From assembly GCF_048537545.1 (NCBI RefSeq), contig NZ_CP183218.1: a stretch of 64,000 nucleotides of DNA. The stretch is one strand, 5' to 3'. A program made the translations under genes and the position numbers. The DNA comes from Chania fonticola_B. GTDB lineage: Bacteria > Pseudomonadota > Gammaproteobacteria > Enterobacterales > Enterobacteriaceae. Below are positions 43,914 to 51,571 of the stretch, one piece after another (position 1 is the stretch's first letter; each line of letters opens with the position of its first letter). The notes under the pieces were generated by a model. The model was given only the letters and a program-made list of their open reading frames with translations, was not told where the DNA came from and did no database searches.

Positions 43914-44837
43914 TTAAATCGAATGCTTGAGGCCGGTCATGTTCGTTTTGCTGTTCTCCCGCGCAATCGTGAGGAATGGGGTTACCAATTCAGGCCGCGC
44001 ACTGCCACGCCGCCAGGCCAGGCCGATATCCAGCGGTTCCAGCAAATCCACCAGCTTGCGCGCCTCAATCATGTTGCCCTCCAACGACCAGGCGCGGTAA
44101 GCCATATCCGGCAGGATGGCAATGCCCATGCCTGCCGCCACCAGGCTGCGTACTGCTTCGGTAGAAGCGGTTTTCATGGCGATCTCCGGCTTCAGGCCCG
44201 CGCGTCCCCAGATGCGCCGGGCATGAACGTCCATTTCATCGACGTTGAGCTGGATCAGCGGCTGTTTGGCCACGTCTGCCAAACCGATGCTTTCGTGCTC
44301 CAGCAGCGGGTGCAGCGGCGGTAGCCACAGGCGATACGGGGAGTGCATCAGCACTTCGGTCTGTAAGGCGTCGCGATCTTCAATGTTCGACAGGATCAGC
44401 ACCCCGATATCGATTTCACCGCTCACCAGCAAATGCTCGATATAGGGCCTTTCGTCCTCAATCACCTGGATAGTCACGTTGGGATAGGCAGACTTGAAGC
44501 GCTTGAGCAGTTCCACCAGAAAATATCCCGCCACCAGACTGGTGACGCCGATGGTCAGTTTGCCGCTCAGGCTTTCAGTGCCCAGTTGCAGGCTGCGCTT
44601 GGCATTATCCACCGTTGCCAGGATCAGGTACGACTGGCGCAAGAACTGGTGCCCCTGGTGGGTCAGGTTCATTCCCTTGGCGTGGCGCTCGAACAGCCGG
44701 ACGCCAATGTCGGTTTCCAACTGCTGGATCGCCAGCGTGAGCGAAGACTGTGACACAAACACCGCCTGCGCCGCCGCCGAGATCGACCCGGTTTCGGCCA
44801 CGGCAATAAAATGGCGGATTTGGCGTAACGTCATCAT
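43914..44837 (-). CDS. LysR family transcriptional regulator
   Basis: A 307-residue regulator. The start at 44837 (ATGATG, GAGG upstream) gives the typical MMTLRQIRHFIAVAETGSIS winged helix, followed by a linker helix and an effector-binding domain. It is co-directional with the polyamine genes, unlike most LysR genes, which are divergent from their targets. It is the best candidate regulator of the cluster; the effector may be a polyamine or aminoaldehyde. Confidence 0.9.
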   Translation of the reverse strand: MMTLRQIRHFIAVAETGSISAAAQAVFVSQSSLTLAIQQLETDIGVRLFERHAKGMNLTHQGHQFLRQSYLILATVDNAKRSLQLGTESLSGKLTIGVTSLVAGYFLVELLKRFKSAYPNVTIQVIEDERPYIEHLLVSGEIDIGVLILSNIEDRDALQTEVLMHSPYRLWLPPLHPLLEHESIGLADVAKQPLIQLNVDEMDVHARRIWGRAGLKPEIAMKTASTEAVRSLVAAGMGIAILPDMAYRAWSLEGNMIEARKLVDLLEPLDIGLAWRRGSARPELVTPFLTIARENSKTNMTGLKHSI

Positions 44838-44957
44838 GGTAGCAACCTCAAACAAAACAGTTGGTTTGAGTGTAGATGCTCACCGGTAAGCCATCAGGAA
44901 ATGTGTGAAAAACGCGATGTCGTTCGCTTTTTTAGAACGCAAAGGGGGAGGGAGTGC

Positions 44958-44998
44958 ACAAAAACAACCAAGGCGCAGCTAAGCCGCGCCTTGGTTGT
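44958..44998 (-). terminator. Terminator of nadE-glnB
   Basis: A perfect 13-bp stem (44964-44976 with 44986-44998, 9-base loop) is followed on the minus strand by TTTTG. It lies about 20 bp after the glnB stop. Confidence 0.88.
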
Positions 44999-45017
44999 GA
45001 GCCTGTTAGGGCTTTGA

Positions 45018-45356
45018 TTAAATCGCTTCTTCGTCCTGCTCGCCAGTACGGATACGCACTACACGGGCCACGTCGAAGACAAAGATTTTACCGTCGCCAA
45101 TTTTACCGGTCTGCGCCGTCTGCATGATGGTTTCCACACAGGTATCCACGATATCGTCAGCTACCACGATCTCGATTTTAACCTTTGGCAGGAAGTCGAC
45201 CATATACTCGGCACCACGGTACAGCTCGGTATGGCCCTTCTGGCGACCAAAGCCTTTCACTTCGGTCACCGTCATGCCGGTGATGCCTACTTCGGCCAGT
45301 GCTTCACGCACGTCATCCAGTTTGAAGGGCTTGATAATCGCGTCAATTTTTTTCAT
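45018..45356 (-). CDS. glnB: Nitrogen regulatory protein P-II
   Basis: A 112-residue PII protein; the uridylylated tyrosine Y51 lies in ELYRGAEYMVDF. It senses 2-oxoglutarate and glutamine status and controls NtrB and glutamine synthetase adenylylation. It follows nadE by 13 bp, so NAD synthesis and nitrogen sensing are in one transcript. A stand-alone glnK-amtB pair is not in this window. Confidence 0.98.
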   Translation of the reverse strand: MKKIDAIIKPFKLDDVREALAEVGITGMTVTEVKGFGRQKGHTELYRGAEYMVDFLPKVKIEIVVADDIVDTCVETIMQTAQTGKIGDGKIFVFDVARVVRIRTGEQDEEAI

Positions 45357-45369
45357 TTTTATTCCTTAA

Positions 45370-46992
45370 TTACCAATTTTTACGGCCAAAGCCTGAGGTG
45401 ATCGGATAGCGGCGGTCTTTGCCAAAGTTACGGGCGGTAATGCGCGGCCCAACGGCGGCCTGACGGCGTTTGTACTCGTTGATATCCACCAGGCGGATCA
45501 CCTTGCGCACCACGGCTTCTTCAAAGCCCTCAGCAACCAGATCGGCTACCGATTTATCGCGCTCGACATAACCTTCCAGAATAGCATCCAGAATGTCATA
45601 CGGTGGCAGGCTATCCTGATCGAGCTGATCCGGCGCCAGCTCGGCAGACGGTGGACGATCGATCACCCGTTGAGGGATAACGTAGGAGACGGTATTACGG
45701 TATTCGGAAAGCTTGAACACCAGGGTTTTCGGCACATCTTTCAATACGTCGAAGCCACCAGCCATATCACCATACAGCGTGCAATAACCGACAGCCACCT
45801 CGCTTTTGTTACCCGTGGTTAACACGATGCTGCCGCGTTTGTTAGACAGCGCCATCAGCACCACGCCACGGCAGCGGGCCTGCAGGTTTTCTTCGGTGGT
45901 ATCCCGTGCGGTATCGGCAAACATCGGGGCGAGCTGGCCCATAAAGGCGTCGAACATGGGTTCAATCGAGACGATGTCAAATTCGATGCCGAGGATTTCG
46001 GCCTCTTCCTTGGCATCGGCGATGCTGATATCTGCCGTATAGCGGAACGGCATCATCAAGGCCTGAACCTTGTCTTTGCCCAACGCATCCACGGCGATCG
46101 CCAGGGTCAGCGCCGAGTCGATCCCACCGGACAAGCCCAGCACCGCACCTTTGAAACCGTTCTTGGTCACATAGTCGCGTACGGCCAGCACCAGCGCTTC
46201 ATACACCTGCGCCAGCTGTGGCAACTCTGCCGCCGGAGCCGTCATCGGCACCACTTCCAGGCCTTTGAACTCAAGCAGAGTCACCTGTTCGGCGAAAGCC
46301 GCCAGGCGATGAGTCATATTGCCAGCGGCATCAAAGACTTTTGAACAGCCGTCAAAAATCAGTTCGTCCTGCCCGCCGATCTGATTCAGATAGACCAACG
46401 GCAACCCTGTACGCTGGCAGTGGCCGGACATCAGGGTTTTGCGGATATACGGCTTTTCGCGGTTATACGGGGAAGCGTTGATCGACAGCAGGATCTCTGC
46501 CCCCGCCGCTTTCGCCGCATCGACCGGTTCCGGGAACCACAGATCTTCGCAGATCAGCAGCCCCAGGCGGTAACCTTTCAGCTCCACCACGCAGTTTTTA
46601 TCACCCGCATGGAAGTAGCGCTTCTCATCGAATACGCCGTAGTTAGGCAACTGTTGCTTGAAGTAACGAGCCTGCAAAGCCCCCTCAGAGAACAGGGACA
46701 GCGCGTTATACAGCTTGCCGTCTTCACGCCACGGGTGGCCGACCAGGATCGCCACCTCGGCGGAGGCCTGCTGCAAGCGGCTTAGCTGGGTATCGCAACG
46801 CTGGTAGAAATCATCACGGTACAGCAGGTCTTCCGGCGGATAGCCGGACAGCGCCAGTTCGCTGAACATGACCAGATCGGCTCCCGCCTTCTTCTGCTCC
46901 TGCACGGTTTGCAACATGCGCTCGCTGTTGCCTTCAATATCGCCCACCAGCAAATTCAGCTGGGCCAACGCAATGGAAAGTGATCTGCTCAT
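45370..46992 (-). CDS. nadE: Glutamine-dependent NAD+ synthetase
   Basis: A 540-residue two-domain enzyme from the MSRSLSIALAQLNLLVGD start at 46992. The N-terminal nitrilase-type glutaminase has the triad E45, K112 and C148; the C-terminal synthetase has the pyrophosphate loop LSGGIDSA. It makes NAD from deamido-NAD using glutamine nitrogen. E. coli NadE is the short ammonia-dependent form encoded elsewhere, so this is a different type. Confidence 0.96.
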   Translation of the reverse strand: MSRSLSIALAQLNLLVGDIEGNSERMLQTVQEQKKAGADLVMFSELALSGYPPEDLLYRDDFYQRCDTQLSRLQQASAEVAILVGHPWREDGKLYNALSLFSEGALQARYFKQQLPNYGVFDEKRYFHAGDKNCVVELKGYRLGLLICEDLWFPEPVDAAKAAGAEILLSINASPYNREKPYIRKTLMSGHCQRTGLPLVYLNQIGGQDELIFDGCSKVFDAAGNMTHRLAAFAEQVTLLEFKGLEVVPMTAPAAELPQLAQVYEALVLAVRDYVTKNGFKGAVLGLSGGIDSALTLAIAVDALGKDKVQALMMPFRYTADISIADAKEEAEILGIEFDIVSIEPMFDAFMGQLAPMFADTARDTTEENLQARCRGVVLMALSNKRGSIVLTTGNKSEVAVGYCTLYGDMAGGFDVLKDVPKTLVFKLSEYRNTVSYVIPQRVIDRPPSAELAPDQLDQDSLPPYDILDAILEGYVERDKSVADLVAEGFEEAVVRKVIRLVDINEYKRRQAAVGPRITARNFGKDRRYPITSGFGRKNW

Positions 46993-47014
46993 ATCTCTAT
47001 GGTCTGCCATGCCA

Positions 47015-47057
47015 CAACAAAGAAACCGGAGTGTAAATCATTCCGGCTACTTTGTTG
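47015..47057. repeat. Hairpin between glrR and nadE
   Basis: CAACAAAG (47015-47022) pairs with CTTTGTTG (47050-47057), and CCGGA (47026-47030) with TCCGG (47042-47046) inside it. A smaller inverted repeat, GAACCTGC with GCAGGTTC, follows at about 47058-47079. No T run follows; it may be a weak end of the glrKR transcript or an RNA-processing structure. Confidence 0.45.
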
Positions 47058-47091
47058 AGAACCTGCGCATGCAGGTTCAGAAAAGAAAACA

Positions 47092-48432
47092 TCATTCTTT
47101 GAAATCGTTGGCATCCAGTTCATGGCGCGACAACAATTTATAGAACTCAGTACGGTTACGGCCCGCCATGCGCGCGGCCTGGGTAACGTTACCCTTGGTG
47201 ATCTGCAACAGTTTACGTAGATAGTGTAATTCAAACTGGTTGCGCGCCTCGACAAAGGTTGGCAACGCCGTGTTTTCCCCTTCCAGCGCCTGCTCAACCA
47301 GCGCTTCACTGATCACCGGTGCCGTAGTCAATGCCACGCACTGCTCGATCACGTTCACCAACTGGCGCACGTTGCCGGGCCAGCTGGCGGTCATCAGGCG
47401 TTTCATGGCATCGGAGGAGAAACTGCGTACAAAAGGTTTGTGGCGCAGCGCCGAAGCACGTAGCAGATGGTTGGCCAGCAGCGGGATATCTTCGGCCCGC
47501 TCGTTGAGCGCTGGTATTTTCAGGTTAACCACGTTCAGACGGTAATAGAGATCTTCACGGAACTCGTTTTTTACCATCGCTTTAGGCAGATCGCGGTGGG
47601 TGGCGGAAATGATGCGTACGTCAATATCCAGATCGCGGTTGCTGCCCAGTGGGCGCACCTTGCGTTCCTGCAACACGCGTAGCAATTTTACCTGCAGCGA
47701 GAGCGGCATATCGCCAATCTCATCCAGGAACAGCGTGCCCCCTTCTGCCGCCTGGAACAAACCTTCACGGCTGCTGACGGCACCGGTGAACGCCCCTTTG
47801 GCATGGCCAAACAGCTCCGACTCCAGCAGCTGCTCCGGCAACGCACCGCAGTTGATGGCGATAAAGGCTTTCTTGGCCCGTGGGCTGGCCGCATGGATGG
47901 CCTGTGCCAACACCTCTTTACCGGTGCCACTCTGGCCATTGATCAGCACGCTGACGTCCGACTGGGCGACCATCTTGGCCTGTTCAAGCAGCCGCAGCAT
48001 AATCGGGCTACGGGTGACAAAATCCTCACGCCAGCTGTCATCGCCGGCAGGGATCGACGACAGCGATAGCGCTTCATCGATCGCCTTATACAACGCATCG
48101 CGATCGACCGGTTTAGTCAGGAAGCTGAACACCCCCTGCTGGGTCGCCGCCACCGCGTCCGGGATAGAACCGTGGGCGGTCAGGATGATCACCGGCATTC
48201 CCGGCTGGTATTTCTGGATCTCGGCAAACAGCGCCATGCCGTCCATTTCATCCATCCGCAGATCGCTGATCACCAGGTCGATCTTTTCGCGGGCCAGCAG
48301 GCGCAAAGCCTCTTGGCCGCTTTCCGCCGTGGTAACGTGAAAACCTTCGCTGGTCAGGCGCATTCCCAACAGCTTGAGCAGGCTGGGATCGTCGTCAACC
48401 AACAACAGATTGGCCGGTTTGCGAGCTGTCAT
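47092..48432 (-). CDS. glrR: Sigma-54 activator response regulator GlrR (QseF)
   Basis: A 446-residue response regulator. The receiver has a phosphorylation site at D57 (LVISDLRMDEMDG), then an AAA+ domain with Walker A GQSGTGKE, the sigma-54 contact motif GAFTGA and Walker B GGTLFLDEIGDMP, and a C-terminal Fis-type helix-turn-helix. It activates the sRNA gene glmY; matching sites are found upstream of glmY here. Overlaps qseG by 4 bp. Confidence 0.97.
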   Translation of the reverse strand: MTARKPANLLLVDDDPSLLKLLGMRLTSEGFHVTTAESGQEALRLLAREKIDLVISDLRMDEMDGMALFAEIQKYQPGMPVIILTAHGSIPDAVAATQQGVFSFLTKPVDRDALYKAIDEALSLSSIPAGDDSWREDFVTRSPIMLRLLEQAKMVAQSDVSVLINGQSGTGKEVLAQAIHAASPRAKKAFIAINCGALPEQLLESELFGHAKGAFTGAVSSREGLFQAAEGGTLFLDEIGDMPLSLQVKLLRVLQERKVRPLGSNRDLDIDVRIISATHRDLPKAMVKNEFREDLYYRLNVVNLKIPALNERAEDIPLLANHLLRASALRHKPFVRSFSSDAMKRLMTASWPGNVRQLVNVIEQCVALTTAPVISEALVEQALEGENTALPTFVEARNQFELHYLRKLLQITKGNVTQAARMAGRNRTEFYKLLSRHELDANDFKE

Positions 48433-49310
48433 TGCGCTGGGGACTCCTTGTTAGCCGCGGGCGGCGTGTAGGTCTCTTCCGGCTCTACCGGCAAGGCGGT
48501 ACCGGTTTCAGTCACCGGGGCTGGCTCTGCGGGCTCGGCCACTTTGGCGGGCGCTGCGGGCTTGCCTGCGGGCTCGGCTTTAGGCTGCGCCACGCTGCTT
48601 TCCGGGATTTCCCCCTGCATTTGCTTGCGTGACGAAAGCTGGCGCTCGATATCGGTCAGGTTCTCCAGTTTGCGGGAGGTCTCCTGCAACTGGCTCTGCA
48701 GATGGATCTGGTTCTGGCGCAGCGAATCGATCTGGCTGTCTGAACTTTCCTGCAGGTGCTGGTAACGCGCCCGCTCGTCAAACAGGCTCACTTGCAACGC
48801 CTGCTGCTGACGCCACAGTTGCAGCAATGGACGCAGCGAGTTAGGGAACTCGAGACGATAGCTGTTCAGACGATCGATGATCTGACGGCGCTCACTCGAG
48901 CTCGGCTCAGCGCTGCCCAGCAAAATGCTTTGCTTGAACACGTCCTGCCAATTGTTGCCCGGCAGGGTTTTCGCTAACGCTCTGGCCTGCGTGGAGCCGA
49001 TACGATCGGCGCAGTCCATCGCCCGCAGCCAAAAGAGTGAGTTTTCCAAGGCTTCTTTTTCGTCAAGCTGCCATAGCGTATCGCAAGGCGCAATGCGGTA
49101 ATCCACCACCTTGGTATCCGGGATCGCTTCCTGTTGCTGCTGGGCCGGGCCGCTACTGACGGCACGATCGACACAGCCGATCAGCAGAAACGGGGCAAAA
49201 AGGATCGTGCCCAAAAAAGAAAGCGAATGTTTGCCGAGCGGTGCGCGTAGAGAAACACGCGGTGAACCTTCGGTCTGCGATTGATAAGCGCGATTAGACC
49301 CTGTGTACAT
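48429..49310 (-). CDS. qseG: Lipoprotein QseG
   Basis: A 293-residue protein with a lipobox FLLIGC (cysteine about 46) and a helical body containing LRAMDCADRI and SSDSQIDSLRQ, as in E. coli QseG. The N-terminus before the signal is longer than in E. coli; an internal start may be used. It lies between glrK and glrR and controls GlrK activity in other enterobacteria. The tail is rich in Pro, Ala and Glu. Confidence 0.88.
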   Translation of the reverse strand: MYTGSNRAYQSQTEGSPRVSLRAPLGKHSLSFLGTILFAPFLLIGCVDRAVSSGPAQQQQEAIPDTKVVDYRIAPCDTLWQLDEKEALENSLFWLRAMDCADRIGSTQARALAKTLPGNNWQDVFKQSILLGSAEPSSSERRQIIDRLNSYRLEFPNSLRPLLQLWRQQQALQVSLFDERARYQHLQESSDSQIDSLRQNQIHLQSQLQETSRKLENLTDIERQLSSRKQMQGEIPESSVAQPKAEPAGKPAAPAKVAEPAEPAPVTETGTALPVEPEETYTPPAANKESPAQ

Positions 49311-49313
49311 TAT

Positions 49314-50750
49314 TTATTCATTCTCGGCGGTTAATGGCAATTCAATACGGAAGCAGACGTCGGCATCGGCGAGATCCACCAATGTCAATTCGCCACGCAT
49401 ACGGCGAATACAGTCCTGTGCAATGCTCAGCCCCAGTCCGCTTCCTTTAACGGCCCCTTTTCTCTGGTGACTCCCCTGGAAAAAAGGCTCAAAAATCATG
49501 GTTCGTTCCGCTTGCGGGATCGCGCTGCCGGTATTGGCAACGTCAATCTGTACCCGCTGGCCGACCTGGCGGCTGCGGATCCAAATGTTACCGGATTCCT
49601 TGCCGTAGTGCACCGCATTGGAGTAGAGATTATCCAGTACGCGCATTAATAGCGTAGGCTCTGCCCAGCAGATTTCCGCCTCAAGTTTGACTTCCGTACG
49701 GATCATCTTGGCACGTGCCGGCAAACTGTGGGCGGCGACCACCATATCCACCAGTTCTTCCAGCTCGACGTTTTCATGTTCCGACGGGCCATCTGCCAGT
49801 TTGCGGTTGTAATCCAGCAGTTGCTCAATCAGCAATTGCAGATGGCGGCTGCTCTGATCGAGGATCGCCACCACCTCTCTCTGATCGGAGGTGAGCGGGC
49901 CTGCCACACCATCGGCCAACAGCTCGGTGCCTTCACGCATGCTGGCCAGCGGCGTTTTCAGCTCATGGGAGATATGGCGCAGGAACTCATGGCGCTGCGA
50001 TTCCAGCCAGGCCAGGCGCTCGCTCAACCAGACAATCCGCTGAGCCAAAGAACGCAGTTCTCGCGGGCCTTTAAAGGATGCCGTCATGCCGATGGGACGC
50101 CCTTCCCCCAGGCGGTTAATCATACGCTCAACGGCCTTGACGGGCCCGATAATCATGCGGGTAAACAGCACCACCAACAGCACGCTGACCAGGAACAGCA
50201 ACAGCGCTTGCCAACCAAAGTATTGGCCACGCTCGGCGATCGCCTGCTGCAGTTGCTGCCCACGGGAAAAGATTACGGTACGGGTGGCCTGGACCATTTC
50301 GGCGTTGGAATGTGAAAAAGACTCTAACAGTAGTGAAGCGTCCTTGTCCGGCCCGCTGCTCTGGCACTTGATAGTGGCTAGCTGAGTCAGCAGTTTACGA
50401 AGTGTCTGGTAGTAACGTTCGTCCGGCAGGATCGGGGCGTGGGCATCCAGCATTTGTGAATACTGTTTACGCTGGTTCTGGTACAGCCGCTCCAGGGTCG
50501 GATCGACCAGTACGCAATACTGACGATAGCTGCGCTCCATTTCCAGCGCCACACTGGTCATTGCCTCACTGCGCCGGGCATCCACCAACGTCGTACGGTT
50601 GATATCCGCCGCCTGCGCGCTGAGATGATCCAGGCTTTGGTAGGCCTGATAAGCCAATACCAGCAGCGGTAACAGCACCAGCAGGAACGCCATTACGACC
50701 AATTGGCGCAACGAGCGTGGAAATAGACGCCATCTTTTCAAAGAAATCAT
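49314..50750 (-). CDS. glrK: Sensor histidine kinase GlrK (QseE)
   Basis: A 478-residue kinase with two membrane segments (about residues 15-36 and 178-200), a periplasmic sensor between them, a HAMP region, the phosphorylated H262 in HISHELKTPLA, and N- and G-boxes (VLDNLYSNAVHYGK; GSGLGLSIAQ). It pairs with GlrR to control glmY and cell-envelope sugar metabolism. Confidence 0.96.
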   Translation of the reverse strand: MISLKRWRLFPRSLRQLVVMAFLLVLLPLLVLAYQAYQSLDHLSAQAADINRTTLVDARRSEAMTSVALEMERSYRQYCVLVDPTLERLYQNQRKQYSQMLDAHAPILPDERYYQTLRKLLTQLATIKCQSSGPDKDASLLLESFSHSNAEMVQATRTVIFSRGQQLQQAIAERGQYFGWQALLLFLVSVLLVVLFTRMIIGPVKAVERMINRLGEGRPIGMTASFKGPRELRSLAQRIVWLSERLAWLESQRHEFLRHISHELKTPLASMREGTELLADGVAGPLTSDQREVVAILDQSSRHLQLLIEQLLDYNRKLADGPSEHENVELEELVDMVVAAHSLPARAKMIRTEVKLEAEICWAEPTLLMRVLDNLYSNAVHYGKESGNIWIRSRQVGQRVQIDVANTGSAIPQAERTMIFEPFFQGSHQRKGAVKGSGLGLSIAQDCIRRMRGELTLVDLADADVCFRIELPLTAENE

Positions 50751-51027
50751 CTCATTATCTCTAGTCTGCCCAGATGCTAACCGACAATCCGGGGAGAGAA
50801 AAGCCCGGCAGCGGATTAATGGCGTTCAGATAAGCAAAAACGCGTTATCCCAAAAGAGGAAACTGATGTGGTTTGAGAACGTATCGAGGGAAATAACGGA
50901 GGCAATGCGGTTTGGATATTGACGCTGGGGCATGATGCCCCATCGCAAGGAATATGTGGATGCCCTTACTCCTCGTCCCCAGGTGATGTAGCACTAGGCT
51001 GGCATCTGATTGGGACGAATAGCATCC

Positions 51028-51240
51028 AAAAAGTATCCGGGATTGATGAACATATCATCACAGTTGGATACTAGGCGGTGCCTCACTCCACGTGTCGTCC
51101 GATGCTTGATAAAGTCGCTTGCGCGTCTGTTATCGGTTTGGTTGGACGATAGGCACCATTTCTTAGGCATCATTCGGAGGCTTATGAGGCGCTGTTCCAT
51201 ACTAGACGGGGCCAATCATAAAAAGTTGAATGAGCAACTG
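51028..51240 (-). ncRNA. glmY: Small RNA GlmY
   Basis: The RNA starts at about 51239-51240, 12-13 bases after the sigma-54 GC element, with AGTTGCTCATTC, like the start of GlmY/GlmZ. Further matches to this family are CCTCATAAGCCTCCGAATGA, GGTGCCTATCGTCCAA and GGAGTGAGGCACC. AGGCACC pairs with GGTGCCT, and GGACGA with the downstream CGTCC, forming the typical structured body. The 3' end is a hairpin (AGTATCC with GGATACT, enclosing TGATGA with TCATCA) followed by five T. GlmY stabilises GlmZ by occupying RapZ and so raises glucosamine-6-phosphate synthase. E. coli GlmY is about 184 nt; this one is predicted near 212. Confidence 0.9.
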
Positions 51241-51250
51241 ATAGTTATAA

Positions 51251-51266
51251 TGCACCTTCCGTGCCA
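51251..51266 (-). promoter_or_regulatory. Sigma-54 promoter of glmY
   Basis: On the minus strand TGGCACGGAAGGTGCA has the invariant GG and GC ten bases apart, as the -24/-12 consensus TGGCACNNNNNTTGCA requires. Confidence 0.88.
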
Positions 51267-51373
51267 ACTTTATGAAAATATTTATATCACATTGTTTATC
51301 AACGATAATTTATTTTAACATCACTTCCGGCGCTCTACTTGGGTAGTCAAGCTTGAGTATTAATCCGACATAC

Positions 51374-51391
51374 CGTCGCCAAAACACGACA
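51374..51391. promoter_or_regulatory. GlrR activator site 3 (proximal)
   Basis: CGTC-N10-GACA, one mismatch to the GlrR site TGTC-N10-GACA, centred about 142 bp upstream of the glmY start. Confidence 0.65.
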
Positions 51392-51421
51392 ACTAAATCC
51401 GATCGATTTAACTCATATAAA

Positions 51422-51434
51422 AATCAATGAGTTA
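51422..51434. promoter_or_regulatory. IHF site between the GlrR sites
   Basis: AATCAATGAGTTA matches WATCAANNNNTTR exactly. IHF would bend DNA so that upstream-bound GlrR contacts sigma-54 polymerase. Confidence 0.65.
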
Positions 51435-51436
51435 AA

Positions 51437-51454
51437 TGTCTCTTTTTAGAGACA
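51437..51454. promoter_or_regulatory. GlrR activator site 2
   Basis: Perfect TGTC-N10-GACA, and the whole 18-mer (TGTCTCTTTTTAGAGACA) is almost fully symmetrical. Confidence 0.85.
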
Positions 51455-51468
51455 GGCAATATGGCCTT

Positions 51469-51486
51469 TGTCTCAAAAAACCGACA
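51469..51486. promoter_or_regulatory. GlrR activator site 1 (distal)
   Basis: TGTCTCAAAAAACCGACA is a perfect TGTC-N10-GACA match, about 32 bp from site 2 (three turns of the helix), so the sites face the same side. Confidence 0.85.
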
Positions 51487-51512
51487 TACGGGCTAACCGA
51501 TTAAAAAATAAA

Positions 51513-51541
51513 GAAATAAAAAAGGCGCCAATGCGGCGCCT
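51513..51541 (-). terminator. Terminator of purL
   Basis: AGGCGCC (51523-51529) pairs with GGCGCCT (51535-51541); on the minus strand TTTTTTATTT follows. It is 31 bp after the purL stop. Confidence 0.92.
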
Positions 51542-51571
51542 CAGTAAACTTCACGCAAACCTCAGGTTAAA

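Noticed and set aside
51010..51318. 102-codon open frame on the plus strand
   Set aside because: It lies opposite the glmY RNA and its promoter, has no ribosome-binding site or recognisable family, and the minus-strand evidence is far stronger.
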